Notes: generated by a model from the sequence alone, not told the origin. 64,000 nucleotides of DNA from Xenorhabdus hominickii (GCF_002632725.1 NZ_NJAI01000001.1:417953-481952), one strand, 5' to 3'. Positions 1-9,040 are shown, counted from the first letter of the stretch. Numbers and translations are program-made.

Positions 1-41
1 GATTTGTGACAATAACGGCAATAGACGTCAGCTTTGGCCAT
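1..41 (-). CDS. insA: IS1-type InsA N-terminus (partial)
   Basis: Thirteen codons are visible before the window ends: MAKADVYCRYCHK. The CxxC pair (C-R-Y-C) within the first dozen residues matches the zinc-finger start of IS1 InsA, the DNA-binding regulator of IS1 transposition that is extended into InsAB' transposase by frameshifting. A purine-rich AAGGG lies 6 nt upstream of the ATG as a ribosome site. The call rests on a short stretch but is supported by the abrupt truncation of the neighbouring integrase immediately upstream. Confidence 0.6.
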   Translation of the reverse strand, partial: MAKADVYCRYCHK

Positions 42-82
42 GCTTTACCCTTAAAAGGCGGGAAGCATATCACAACAACTAA
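1..82 (-). mobile_element. IS1-family element, one end only
   Basis: One end of an insertion sequence lies at the left edge and the rest is outside the window. The transposase start at position 41 reads leftward like IS1 insA. About 25-40 bases precede it, as in IS1, before the sequence becomes the interrupted integrase gene. The exact inverted repeat and the 8-9 bp target duplication cannot be defined because only one end is visible; the boundary near 66-85 is an estimate. Confidence 0.65.
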
Positions 83-1116
83 CTATTTAATACATGACCT
101 TCCTTTGTAGTGTCATATCCTATAGTGCGAAGCGCTTTATTGACCGTATTCTCACTCATGACCTTACTGGGGTCTCTATCTCCGGGGAAAAGGTGCTCGT
201 TATCGCCGCTGATCTCTTTCAGTTCCACCAGCAACGAAACAGCTTGCTTACTGAGTGGTACGATATGCGGCGTTTTCATCTTCATGCCACGATGAGAGAA
301 TTTCACACCGTCGATACTTTCCCTTTGACCGGGGATCTCCCACACTGCCCGTTCTAAATCAAACTCATCCCAACGAGCAAAGCGTAATTCACTGGCTCTG
401 ACATAGGTCAATAAACCCAGTTCAATAGCTATTCTGGTGATATTGCGGCCTTTAAACGCTTTAATACGTTCTAGAAACTCAGGGAACTGAGCGGGCAGTA
501 AGGCGGGATGATGGGTAGCTTTAGTAGTAGAAAGTGCGCCTGCCATATCATTAGCGGGATTAGTGTCAATAATATCTTTCTGCACGGCATAGCGCATAAT
601 CGCAGTAACACGTTGCTGTAGTCGCTTCGCCACGTCATTTTTCCCCGCCTCATCGATCGCTGTTATAGGGGCTAATAGCTGACTGGTCTTTAACTTGCGA
701 ATGTCGAGCTTTCCGATATGGGGGAAAATATACAACTCTAAGTAACGTAGTACCCTTGCTCGGTGATCGTCGCTCCAGTTCTTTTGTTTATCGTGCCACT
801 CACGCGCAATGTGCTCAAAAGTAAATGCCCCCACAGCTTCAAGTTGTGCCCCCTTTTGAATGTCTTTGGGGTCTACCCCGTCCGCTAATGCTTTCTTTGC
901 TTCATCACGTTTTGCGCGAGCTTCCGCAAGGGTTACTGTCGGCCACACGCCAAAAGCCAAGCGATCTTCTTTCCTATCTCTTGGGCGTCTGTATTTTAAA
1001 CGCCAATACTTACCGCCGTTGGGGGTAATCTCCAGATACAAGCCGCCACCGTCAGCAAGTCTATATTTTTTGTCTTTTGGCTTTGCAGTCTCTACTTGTC
1101 TAGCATTGAGCTTCAT
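79..1116 (-). pseudogene. intB-like: P4-type tyrosine integrase, C-terminus lost
   Basis: The reading frame encodes a prophage P4/pathogenicity-island integrase: N-terminal DUF4102 arm-binding domain (MKLNARQVETAKPKDKKYRL), core-binding domain, and the start of the catalytic domain with the first catalytic arginine in LTYVRASELR. It ends after GYDTTKE with six unrelated residues, so the HxxR box, the second His and the nucleophilic Tyr are missing. The family is normally about 390-420 residues; here about 345. The ATG at 1116 is preferred to an upstream TTG because GAGGTG lies 7 nt before it. The enzyme should be dead. The gene lies directly downstream of tRNA-Leu in the same orientation, the standard arrangement for leuX islands, so the island body would extend to the left of the window. 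Confidence 0.88.
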
Positions 1117-1279
1117 TTGGGGGCACCTCAATTAACCTAACCGGATGTTCCCCCAATTGTTCCCCCAAATGCCATAGATTGCAAGGGACGCTATGAGATA
1201 CTATTAGATATTGAATTGTTGATTTAGTGGGGTTTTTAGGGAATTTGTAGACTTGGGTAGACGTTAGAAAACTAACGAA

Positions 1280-1364
1280 TGGTGCCGAAGGCCGGACTCG
1301 AACCGGCACACCCGAAGGCGGTTGATTTTGAATCAACTGCGTCTACCGATTTCGCCACTTCGGC
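1280..1364 (-). tRNA. leuX: tRNA-Leu (anticodon CAA)
   Basis: An 85-nt type II tRNA with encoded CCA. The acceptor stem is GCCGAAG/CTTCGGC; the anticodon arm is GTTGA-TTCAAAA-TCAAC, giving anticodon CAA; a variable-arm hairpin follows, and the T arm is CCGG-TTCGAGT-CCGG. The conserved GG of the D loop is in AATCGGTAGACGC. leuX is a known integration site for P4-type integrases, which use the tRNA 3' end as attB. The integrase remnant immediately downstream agrees with this. Confidence 0.96.
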
Positions 1365-1552
1365 ACTGAAGGGTTCGGAGAACGAGGTTCATTATACTTG
1401 TCGGAAGACCATTCGCAACACTTATCCTTTCAATTTTGTTCAAGTGCCGAAAAAATACGCATATTTATACCTTACCCATCAAATCAGATCAAAACTCAAC
1501 CAATCATGCTCAATCCAGCGCACATAGTCCTCTTATAAACCTTCTTCACTAA

Positions 1553-1580
1553 TAGACAACCCTTAAACTCCTTATATAAT
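1553..1580 (+). promoter_or_regulatory. Candidate sigma-70 promoter
   Basis: TAGACA (1553-1558) and a consensus TATAAT (1575-1580) are separated by 16 bp, ending about 34 nt before the ATG of the small membrane peptide at 1614. The -10 is perfect and the -35 moderate. Not experimentally supported. Confidence 0.45.
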
Positions 1581-1613
1581 TCAACACAAAACACTGCTAC
1601 GAGGTAAATTATC

Positions 1614-1700
1614 ATGACTATTATTAGTTGGATTTTTGCAGGAGTCCTGATAGGTATCATTATCGGTGCCATTATGGCACTGTTTAAGAAAAATAAATGA
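1614..1700 (+). CDS. Small glycine-zipper membrane peptide (28 aa)
   Basis: A 28-codon gene with a clear ribosome site (GAGGT, 8 nt before ATG) and a consensus -10 upstream. The peptide begins MTIISWIFAG, forms one transmembrane helix of about 20 residues with spaced glycines (GVLIGIIIGAI), and ends in a basic KKNK tail, so an N-out/C-in topology is expected. The GxxxG-type spacing favours helix packing with itself or a partner. I recognise no named family. The quality of the start signals and the ideal helix argue that it is real, but with so few residues chance cannot be excluded. Confidence 0.5.
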   Translation: MTIISWIFAGVLIGIIIGAIMALFKKNK

Positions 1701-1745
1701 TGACCTTATTCCCCACTGATTGCTTCCTGATTGGTTAATCCAAAA

Positions 1746-2963
1746 ATGAAAAAACGGCTCTATAAACTTTGTGTAGTTTCTGCCCTGTCATGGGCACTTT
1801 CAGCTTGTGCTGATTCCGGTAATTCATACCAGAACAAGTTTCAGCAATCCAATGCGCAACCTGCAAAGTGGAAAGTTTTTGAAGGTAATGGCAAGGTCAA
1901 AAAATTGGCTACCGCGCTGGTCGATCAGTATGCACAGTCAATCTTTGATGAAGGAGAGCCGTTGGGTATGGCGATGGTGGTTATTGATAATAATCGCGTC
2001 GAACATCGCAGTTTTGGAGAGACTTATCCGGGGAGTGGGGTTCGGCCACGTCAGGATTCTTTGATTCGTATTGCTTCAATCACCAAGTTGATGACCAGCG
2101 AAGTAATGATAAAGTTAGCTGAAAAGGAACGTATCAAGATCACCGATCCACTACAAAAGTATGCTTATTATGGTGTGAATGTACCTCATTTTGGCAAAAA
2201 TCAGCCAATCCGGTTATATCATTTGGCAAGCCATACCAGCGGGCTACCACGAGAGCAGCCGGGTGGAAAGTGGGGGCGCCCCGTATTTATTTGGCCTACG
2301 CAATCCAATCGCTGGACTTGGCTGAAAACCTCAGGGCTGGATGCTGCACCCGGTACGACAGCTTCGTATTCCAATCTGGCTTATGATTTATTGGCGGATG
2401 CGTTGTCCAAAGCCACAGGGCAGCCATATACCCGCTTGCTGCAAGAGGAGATCACCCGGCCTTACCGCATGAAGGATACAACGCTGACGCCCCTGCCATC
2501 CCAATGCGCCCGTTTGATGGCAGGGGTTAAGCCCAGCCCTTGCGTACACACTACTGCCGCCGCAGGCAGTGGCGGAATCTATTCCACTCCCACCGATATG
2601 CAGCTTTGGATGCAGCAGTTTTTATCTTCCCACAATCAGTTGAGAAAACAGACTGCCAGCCGTGAACAGGGTATTTACTTTAAGCGTTCCGATCTGACAT
2701 CAATCAAAGGGATGGATGTCGCAGGTCTGGCAAATGGTATCGGCCTAGGCTGGGTATATATGGATGCTAAAGACAATATTCCCGGTATTTATCAGAAAAC
2801 CGGTGGTGGTGGCGGGTTCAATACTTATATGGCGATGATCCCTGAACGCAATATCGGCGTGTTTGTGGTGATGACACGTAAGGAAAAAAGCAAATTTAGC
2901 AGTGTGACGACTGGAGTGAATGACTTAGTTGCTGCACTGGCACATAACCAGAATCAAATTTAG
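1746..2963 (+). CDS. ampH: AmpH-like serine hydrolase, predicted lipoprotein
   Basis: A class C beta-lactamase/penicillin-binding-fold enzyme closely resembling E. coli AmpH, a peptidoglycan DD-carboxypeptidase/endopeptidase, over its whole length. The SxxK motif is in SITKLMTS, the YxN motif in YSNLAYD, and the KTG box in KTGGGGGF. The family stretch LPREQPGG is also present. The N-terminus is a lipoprotein signal with a lipobox ending LSAC, whereas E. coli AmpH has an ordinary cleaved signal. The ATG at 1746 is chosen because it starts the signal sequence; the frame also extends to a TTG at 1731, and neither has a strong ribosome site. It probably trims peptidoglycan at the membrane; marked beta-lactam resistance is not expected from the family. 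Confidence 0.9.
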   Translation: MKKRLYKLCVVSALSWALSACADSGNSYQNKFQQSNAQPAKWKVFEGNGKVKKLATALVDQYAQSIFDEGEPLGMAMVVIDNNRVEHRSFGETYPGSGVRPRQDSLIRIASITKLMTSEVMIKLAEKERIKITDPLQKYAYYGVNVPHFGKNQPIRLYHLASHTSGLPREQPGGKWGRPVFIWPTQSNRWTWLKTSGLDAAPGTTASYSNLAYDLLADALSKATGQPYTRLLQEEITRPYRMKDTTLTPLPSQCARLMAGVKPSPCVHTTAAAGSGGIYSTPTDMQLWMQQFLSSHNQLRKQTASREQGIYFKRSDLTSIKGMDVAGLANGIGLGWVYMDAKDNIPGIYQKTGGGGGFNTYMAMIPERNIGVFVVMTRKEKSKFSSVTTGVNDLVAALAHNQNQI

Positions 2964-2989
2964 TCAGTGTATTTTTGACAATCAAACAA

Positions 2990-3023
2990 CAGACTGAGCT
3001 TTGCTGATGTGAAACTCAGTCTG
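2990..3023. terminator. Stem-loop between convergent genes
   Basis: A 9-bp perfect inverted repeat (CAGACTGAG / CTCAGTCTG) with a 16-nt loop lies just after the ampH stop and before the end of the convergent hypothetical gene. The T-tract is poor on both strands, so termination would be weak or Rho-assisted. Confidence 0.45.
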
Positions 3024-3189
3024 GTTGAAATAAATAGTTTGCCACATATTTTAATGTTAATAAATTAAATATAATAAAAACAGTTAATTACATAAATTTA
3101 TATACAGGTTCCAAATTTGTGTAAACGCCTCCCATACTCCCTAATTTTTTCACCAATTACTTCAGAAAAACCAGAAATCATTTATTATG

Positions 3190-3891
3190 CTAAAGGAAAT
3201 CGGTTATATTTTTGCTAGATCTTCCATTACGAAAGAATACTCGGGAAGCAAGAATATCCCGCATCTGAACCGGGTTGCACGTTTCAAAAAAATCTTCAAA
3301 CTCCTCGACTGAATTCCAAAAAGCCTTCTTCATATTTGGTGCTTCACTGTGTTCAGTCATAGAGTTGAACAGAAACTGATTTACAACATCTATGTCATAA
3401 TCAGACGTTAATATTCTTTTAGGGTCATTATAATTAGCAGAAGAGCTGCTCCAATCTAGCTCTGAGAGGTCTTCAAAAGAATTAGTTCTTTTTTGATAGT
3501 CAACGGTATTCATATGAATTACCCCCTGATAAGCCTCCACGATCACTCTCTCAGGATTAGGCAATAATCGGGAAAAATTTGCCGCAAAAGAACTTCCCCA
3601 TCTATCCCTATCTGCTGAATAGCAAAATAACAAACGAATATGACGATATTTAGGCATATCATGCTTAAAGTATCTATTTAAAATAGCTAGTAATTTTTCT
3701 GGCTCAATGAATTGGACCCCTGACAAACCATGGATTCTGGCTTCTGGATTCAGGGTTCTGGATTCTAAATTAGCTAGTGATCCTCCGGCTATGCCGTGAC
3801 CCGATACACTCAAACGCGGCTCTTTAGATGCTCCACTACATACATCTTCAAAAACATGAAACCCTTCCGAAAAAAATTTAAGATATTTCAT
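3190..3891 (-). CDS. C80/clan CD-like His-Cys protein, copy 1
   Basis: A 233-residue protein not belonging to a family I can name with certainty. It begins MKYLKFFSEGFHVFED. It has a strand ending in SGHG (His32), then a helix, then a hydrophobic strand ending in LLFC (Cys90) followed by a small-residue turn, a helix starting FAANFSRL, and a strand with VEAYQG. This order is that of the cysteine-protease domain of MARTX and clostridial toxins (peptidase family C80, clan CD), which uses a GHG histidine and a cysteine after a hydrophobic strand. The paralogue at 4257-4850 keeps both residues. No signal peptide is present. The start at 3891 is chosen because it aligns with the paralogue and has GGAAG upstream; a longer start at 3927 is possible. 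Protease activity is inferred, not shown. Confidence 0.7.
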   Translation of the reverse strand: MKYLKFFSEGFHVFEDVCSGASKEPRLSVSGHGIAGGSLANLESRTLNPEARIHGLSGVQFIEPEKLLAILNRYFKHDMPKYRHIRLLFCYSADRDRWGSSFAANFSRLLPNPERVIVEAYQGVIHMNTVDYQKRTNSFEDLSELDWSSSSANYNDPKRILTSDYDIDVVNQFLFNSMTEHSEAPNMKKAFWNSVEEFEDFFETCNPVQMRDILASRVFFRNGRSSKNITDFL

Positions 3892-4130
3892 GATAAAAGC
3901 TTCCATCTTAGCTAAACCCAAAAACAATAATTATTTTAATTTCCTCGGGATACATTGAATATTGGCATATCAATGACACTCAAAAAATTTCAACAAGTAG
4001 GAATGGATAAAATAAAAACTGGTGGCTAATCAGTTCAAAACATGAGTGCTGTCAAAAAGCGATTACATTCTATGATAATCAATTAGTAACACAAATAAAC
4101 TAATTTACACCTGGAATTAAGGCGAACTCC

Positions 4131-4220
4131 ATACAAAAGTAAATAGACACTCACTACAAAAACTTGGCAAAAGCGTTCTCAATATTAGGGCCATGCCATA
4201 AACCAAACTCATCAGAGCCT
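4131..4220 (-). pseudogene. Decayed copy of the lptG 3' end
   Basis: This stretch aligns by eye with the last codons of lptG at about 5004-5100. Shared blocks include CAAAAGTAA, ACTCAC, ACTTGGCA, AGCG, CAATAT, ATAAACCA (GTAAACCA in lptG) and GAGC.GCC, in the same order and orientation, at roughly two-thirds identity. It lies upstream of hypothetical gene copy 1, as the true lptG lies upstream of copy 2, so it looks like the relic of a tandem duplication that carried the lptG tail along with the gene. Confidence 0.7.
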
Positions 4221-4256
4221 GATCTTTATAAAAAGATGATTTTAATAAATATTATT

Positions 4257-4850
4257 TCAAGGAATTTGGCTGTTATCCGTTATCTTGGTTCCGCCGTAAT
4301 ACCAAACGGATTCATGAGGAGTATCGGGATCTAGAGGTTCGTAAGTGTCTATGTTACGACGTAATGTGTTAACTGAGTGCCGAAATCTATCTGTAAATTC
4401 TTGGGGATAACCAAAAGAATGGACTTTGCGGACGAACCCTATTTGGAAAAGACTATTCATAACGCGGGGATTATGAGGGTCAGTATCTGTATTAAATTGC
4501 TTTCCAGCAGGGTCATAAACTATCCGCCTCGTCCTGACATTACCGATATAACCTTCTACGTAGGTATGCGGACACAGCTTCGAAAAATGGCAGGCAAAAG
4601 AATTTTCATCACCACTCGCAGAATTACACAGTAATAAACGCAGGTAACGAAATCTTTTCAATTTTAGAGGGTACAGTATTTCAAATAACCCCTGTGGGGT
4701 TTTGCCAATATTGTGCCCATTGACGTCAAGACACAGCATAAAACCGTTTTCGTAATATCCACTATGTCCATAGACATTCAACCGTTTGATACCACGATAT
4801 TTATCTTCAAAAGTATAAAAACCCTCTGGGTAATATTTTAGATCTCTCAT
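4257..4850 (-). CDS. C80/clan CD-like His-Cys protein, copy 2
   Basis: A 197-residue paralogue of the protein at 3190-3891. It starts MRDLKYYPEGFYTFED, matching MKYLKFFSEGFHVFED. It keeps the putative dyad His29 (YGHSG) and Cys75 (RLLLCNSASG), the following helix (FACHFSKLCP) and the VEGYIG strand. The C-terminal third differs from copy 1, which suggests that the core is constrained and the tail is not. The ATG at 4850 is chosen because AAGGTG lies 8 nt upstream. The gene lies downstream of lptG in the same direction but beyond a strong terminator, so it probably has its own promoter. Its function is unknown; a toxin-type autoprocessing fold or effector-like protease is possible. Confidence 0.7.
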   Translation of the reverse strand: MRDLKYYPEGFYTFEDKYRGIKRLNVYGHSGYYENGFMLCLDVNGHNIGKTPQGLFEILYPLKLKRFRYLRLLLCNSASGDENSFACHFSKLCPHTYVEGYIGNVRTRRIVYDPAGKQFNTDTDPHNPRVMNSLFQIGFVRKVHSFGYPQEFTDRFRHSVNTLRRNIDTYEPLDPDTPHESVWYYGGTKITDNSQIP

Positions 4851-4925
4851 GCTATTCACCTTCTGTTTCAATTAAGAATACAAGCAAGATGGGCTAAAAA
4901 TACACCTAATACAGAGTGAATCTAA

Positions 4926-4961
4926 GAAAAAAATCGCCCCTGCGATAAAAGCAAGGGCGAT
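4926..4961 (-). terminator. Rho-independent terminator of lptFG
   Basis: On the minus strand an 11-bp stem (ATCGCCCTTGC / GCAGGGGCGAT, one mismatch) with a 7-nt loop is followed by a run of seven T. It lies just downstream of the lptG stop and separates the core operon from the accessory gene beyond it. Confidence 0.85.
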
Positions 4962-4991
4962 ATAAAATAAGCCTAGTGGAATATCAGTCTG

Positions 4992-6071
4992 TTACGTCTT
5001 CTTATTCAAAAGTAAGTAAATACTCACACCAAAGAACAACAGACTTGGCAGCAGCGCCCCCAATATCGGTGGTATGCTGTAAACCAGACTGAGCGGGCCG
5101 AATATCTCGTTCAAGACATAGAAAACGAAGCCCATGCTGATACCCACAACGACCCTGAATCCCATCGGTACGCTACGTAACGGCCCGAAGATAAAGGAAA
5201 GTGCCATCAGCATCATCACCGCCACAGATAAAGGCGCAAAGACCTTTTTCCACATATTGAGCTGGTAACGTCCGGCATCCTGTTGGCTTTGCGCCAGGTA
5301 AGTGATGTATTGATGCAAGCCGCGGATGGAGAGAGCTTCAGGATCAAGGGCAACAACACCCAATTTTTCCGGTGTCAGCCGACTGGCCCAGTCAGCAGAG
5401 ATACGTTGCGAACCCGTGATACGTCCAATTTGGGTTAAGTCAGATTCTTCAACCTGAGATAATTTCCATAATTTATTATCATTATCATACACTGCGGAAG
5501 TTGCGTATCTCACTGACAGCAGTTTTTTGTTGGTATCAAAATGATAAATATTGACACCGTTCAGGCTGTTATCCTTACCGACGCTCTGAATATAAACAAA
5601 ATCATAACCATCTTTTGCCCAAAGCCCTTTGGCGGTGGACATCAGCGAGCCACCATACATCTTCTGGGAACGGTAATTACGGGCAAGTTGCTCCCCCTGT
5701 GGTGCTACCCATTCACCAATAACCATTGTCAGCAGCACCAGCGGGATTGCTGTTTTCATCACTGAGCCAGCCACTTGCAGGCGGGTAAAACCAGAAGCCT
5801 GCATAACCACCAGCTCGCTGCGTGTTGCCAATGCCCCCAACCCCAATAACGCCCCAAGCAAGGCGGCCATTGGAAAGAATATTTGGATATCTTTGGGAAC
5901 ACTCAGCAATGTATAAATACCCGCAGAAAATGCAGTATATTCGCCCTGCCCGACCTTACGGAGCTGATCGACAAATTTGATGATGCCGGAAAGTGATACC
6001 AGCATGAACAACGTCATCAGGATGGTTTGCAGGATAGTTCGCCCAATATAGCGATCCAATACACCAAACAT
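4992..6071 (-). CDS. lptG: LPS export ABC transporter permease LptG
   Basis: A 359-residue inner-membrane protein of the YjgP/YjgQ family. With LptF and the LptB ATPase dimer it extracts lipopolysaccharide from the inner membrane and loads it onto the LptC-LptA bridge. The N-terminus (MFGVLDRYIGRTILQTILMT) and C-terminus (LLPSLLFFGVSIYLLLNK) carry the two groups of three membrane helices, flanking a periplasmic jellyroll domain. The length matches E. coli (360). The start overlaps the lptF stop, indicating translational coupling. An essential core gene, but its 3' end has been duplicated into the flanking accessory region. Confidence 0.97.
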   Translation of the reverse strand: MFGVLDRYIGRTILQTILMTLFMLVSLSGIIKFVDQLRKVGQGEYTAFSAGIYTLLSVPKDIQIFFPMAALLGALLGLGALATRSELVVMQASGFTRLQVAGSVMKTAIPLVLLTMVIGEWVAPQGEQLARNYRSQKMYGGSLMSTAKGLWAKDGYDFVYIQSVGKDNSLNGVNIYHFDTNKKLLSVRYATSAVYDNDNKLWKLSQVEESDLTQIGRITGSQRISADWASRLTPEKLGVVALDPEALSIRGLHQYITYLAQSQQDAGRYQLNMWKKVFAPLSVAVMMLMALSFIFGPLRSVPMGFRVVVGISMGFVFYVLNEIFGPLSLVYSIPPILGALLPSLLFFGVSIYLLLNKKT

Positions 6072-7171
6072 CAGGCCGCTCCTTGAGTCTTAAAGCGTGA
6101 ACGCAATTTACGCATTGGGACGGTATCCCACACATTGAGGAACAGCGCCAACGCGAAATACGCACCATTGACCAGCCACATCCATAACATCGGATCGAGC
6201 TTGCCCCGGCCTCCGTTGGAACGCAGGGAACTTTGCAACAAGAAGAAAATCAGATAGAGCAACATGGCCGGCAACATACTGAGTATGCGCCCCTGACGAG
6301 GGTTCACAACACTTAGCGGAACTACCATCAATGCCATGGTCAAGACCGACACAATCAATGTCAGGCGCCAGTGGAACTCAGCACGGGAGTCGAAATCATT
6401 CTCGTGCCAAAGCTGAGTTATCGATTTTTGTTCAACTTTACCATTATCAATGTTGGCAGACTGATGCCCAATCACTGCCTGATAGTTCTTAAAATCAGTG
6501 ATACGGAAGTCACGCAACATTGCAGTGCCTTCATAACGCGTCCCTTCATGAAGTACCGCAATCTGGTTGCCATTAGGCAATTCTTCCATATGACCACCGT
6601 CGGCTATCACCACAGACGGACGCTGATCATTTGCCGGGCGGAGTTGAGCAAGGAATACATTCTCAAAACTATTGCCTTTGACGTCACCGACATACAGCAC
6701 CATACTGCTATCGCTGGAAGACTTGAACTGCCCTTCCATCAGCGCCGCAAGGCTTGGATTCGCCTTTGCATCCGCCAATACTTGTGCTTGGTATTTAGAA
6801 GACCACGGTGTGAACCAGATAACGTTGGCAGCCGCCAGAATGGATGTCAGCAGTGCCAGAATCATGGCCGATTTTACCAACACACCTTTGCCCAACCCAC
6901 AGGCATGCATGACGGTGATTTCACTTTCGGTATAGAGTTTGCTGAATGTCATTAATACCCCGAGAAATAAACTCAGGGGTAAAATAAGTTGCGCCATGTC
7001 TGGCACACCTAATCCTAACAAAGATAAAACCAAATTTGCGGGAATATTCCCTTCCACTGCCGCGCCCAATACCTCAACCAATTTCTGGCTGAAAAAGATC
7101 AGCAATAAGATGAAAAGTATTGCGATTTGGCTTTTCAGGGTTTCCCGTACTAGATATCTAATGATGATCAC
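6071..7171 (-). CDS. lptF: LPS export ABC transporter permease LptF
   Basis: A 366-residue YjgP/YjgQ-family permease, exactly the E. coli length, starting MIIIRYLVRETLKSQIAILF. Partner of LptG in the LptB2FG complex. Helices lie at about residues 15-35, 50-75 and 100-120 and again in the last 100 residues, with the periplasmic beta domain between. First gene of the lptFG operon. It is divergent from pepA across a 280-bp region that should hold both promoters, as in other enterobacteria. Confidence 0.97.
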   Translation of the reverse strand: MIIIRYLVRETLKSQIAILFILLLIFFSQKLVEVLGAAVEGNIPANLVLSLLGLGVPDMAQLILPLSLFLGVLMTFSKLYTESEITVMHACGLGKGVLVKSAMILALLTSILAAANVIWFTPWSSKYQAQVLADAKANPSLAALMEGQFKSSSDSSMVLYVGDVKGNSFENVFLAQLRPANDQRPSVVIADGGHMEELPNGNQIAVLHEGTRYEGTAMLRDFRITDFKNYQAVIGHQSANIDNGKVEQKSITQLWHENDFDSRAEFHWRLTLIVSVLTMALMVVPLSVVNPRQGRILSMLPAMLLYLIFFLLQSSLRSNGGRGKLDPMLWMWLVNGAYFALALFLNVWDTVPMRKLRSRFKTQGAA

Positions 7172-7451
7172 GCTTATTACGCCTGTGAAAACTTGTCTTT
7201 TTGCAGGAAAGTCGCTAACTTCGTCGTATATCTACCATTTATATGCATCAGTTTGGCTTCCCCATCGCTAAAATGATACCAAAGCATCCCATATATTGGT
7301 TCCCAATTAGAACACACTTATCGTTAGCTAAGTACTAAAAAATAATGTGCTTAGCTTAACATAACAGTTAACTTTCTTTGGGATGAATTAATGCGGAACG
7401 TGATATTTTAACGATTGTATCCGTCTTTGTCTTTAAGATTCAGGAGAACTC

Positions 7452-8960
7452 ATGGAGTTTAGTGTAAAGAGCGGTAGCCCGGAAAAACAACGCAGTGCCT
7501 GTATTATTGTCGGCGTGTTTGAACCTCGCCGTCTTTCCCCTATCGCAGAGCAACTCGACAAAATCAGTAATGGTTATATCAGTGCGTTATTACGCCGTGG
7601 TGAACTTGAAGGCAAAGTGGGTCAAACCCTATTGCTACATCATGTTCCCAATGTGCTCTCTGAACGTATCTTACTGGTTGGCTGCGGAAAAGAGCGTGAA
7701 CTGGATGAACGTCAGTATAAGCAAATTATCCAGAAGACGATCAATACCCTCAACGAAACTGGCTCAATGGAAGCCGTTTGTTTCTTGACCGAATTGCATG
7801 TGAAGGGACGCAATAATTACTGGAAAGTACGCCAAGCGGTCGAAACAGCCAAAGAGTCACTGTATGTTTTTGACCAGCTCAAAAGCAGCAAAAATGAGCT
7901 TCGTCGCCCACTGCGCAAAATGGTGTTCAATGTACCAACCCGCCGCGAATTACCCAGCGGTGAGCGCGCCATTCAGCACGGTCTTGCCATTGCATCAGGT
8001 ATCAAGGCGACAAAAGATCTGGCCAATATGCCACCCAATATCTGTAATGCTGCATACTTAGCATCACAAGCTCGCCAGCTTGCTGACAGCGCCGCCAATC
8101 TGACCACCAAAGTCATTGGCGAAGAGCAGATGAAAGAGCTGGGCATGAATTCCTATCTGGCAGTCGGCCAGGGTTCACAAAATGAATCCTTAATGGCAGT
8201 CATGGAATATAAAGGCAGCCGCGACACCAATGCGAAGCCTATCGTATTAGTGGGCAAAGGTCTGACGTTTGACTCCGGCGGTATCTCCATCAAGCCATCC
8301 GAAGGCATGGATGAGATGAAATATGATATGTGCGGTGCCGCTTCGGTTTATGGCGTGATGCGTGTTGTCGCCGAGCTGCAATTGCCAATCAATGTCATCG
8401 GAGTCCTCGCAGGGTGTGAAAACATGCCAGGTGGACGCGCTTACCGTCCGGGCGATATTTTGACCACCATGTCCGGCCAGACCGTTGAAGTGACAAATAC
8501 GGATGCGGAAGGCCGTCTGGTACTGTGTGATGCGCTGACCTATGTTGAGCGTTTTGAACCGGAACTGGTCATTGATGTCGCCACCCTGACAGGTGCTTGT
8601 GTTGTCGCTCTCGGCGGTCACTACACTGGCCTGATGTCCAACCATAATCCACTGGCTCATGAACTGCTGAACGCTTCAGAGCAAGCCGGGGATCGTGCAT
8701 GGCGTCTGCCTTTAGGTGACGAATATACCGAGCAGTTAGAGTCCAATTTTGCGGATATGGTAAACTCGTGCGGCCGTTCTGGTGGTGCAATTACCGCAGG
8801 GGCTTTCCTGTCTCGCTTTGCAGCCAAATACAATTGGGCCCACCTGGATGTTGCAGGTACAGCATGGCGTTCAGGTAAAGCGAAAGGCGCAACAGGTCGT
8901 CCGGTTGCGCTGCTGTCACAATTCCTGTTAAATCGTTCAGGTCTGAACACTGATGATTAA
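7452..8960 (+). CDS. pepA: Leucyl aminopeptidase A
   Basis: A 502-residue M17 family metallo-aminopeptidase (E. coli 503). It shows the signature [10 protein letters not shown], the metal-binding KGLTFDSGG, and the lysine/aspartate site around YDMCGAASV. It removes N-terminal residues, including Cys-Gly from glutathione breakdown. In E. coli it also acts as a DNA-binding accessory factor (XerB) in plasmid dimer resolution and as a regulator of carAB; that role is assumed only by homology. The ATG is preceded by AGGAGAA. Divergent from lptF, as in E. coli. Confidence 0.97.
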   Translation: MEFSVKSGSPEKQRSACIIVGVFEPRRLSPIAEQLDKISNGYISALLRRGELEGKVGQTLLLHHVPNVLSERILLVGCGKERELDERQYKQIIQKTINTLNETGSMEAVCFLTELHVKGRNNYWKVRQAVETAKESLYVFDQLKSSKNELRRPLRKMVFNVPTRRELPSGERAIQHGLAIASGIKATKDLANMPPNICNAAYLASQARQLADSAANLTTKVIGEEQMKELGMNSYLAVGQGSQNESLMAVMEYKGSRDTNAKPIVLVGKGLTFDSGGISIKPSEGMDEMKYDMCGAASVYGVMRVVAELQLPINVIGVLAGCENMPGGRAYRPGDILTTMSGQTVEVTNTDAEGRLVLCDALTYVERFEPELVIDVATLTGACVVALGGHYTGLMSNHNPLAHELLNASEQAGDRAWRLPLGDEYTEQLESNFADMVNSCGRSGGAITAGAFLSRFAAKYNWAHLDVAGTAWRSGKAKGATGRPVALLSQFLLNRSGLNTDD

Positions 8961-9040
8961 TGCCCCTGCCGCACATTTTTATTTATAACCTTTTATTTTA
9001 TAAAAATGTGTACAAAGGTATTGAGGGAATAAATGGAATT

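Noticed and set aside
6371-6955. A 194-codon open frame opposite to lptF
   Set aside because: Antisense to a conserved gene; no ribosome site or recognisable protein.
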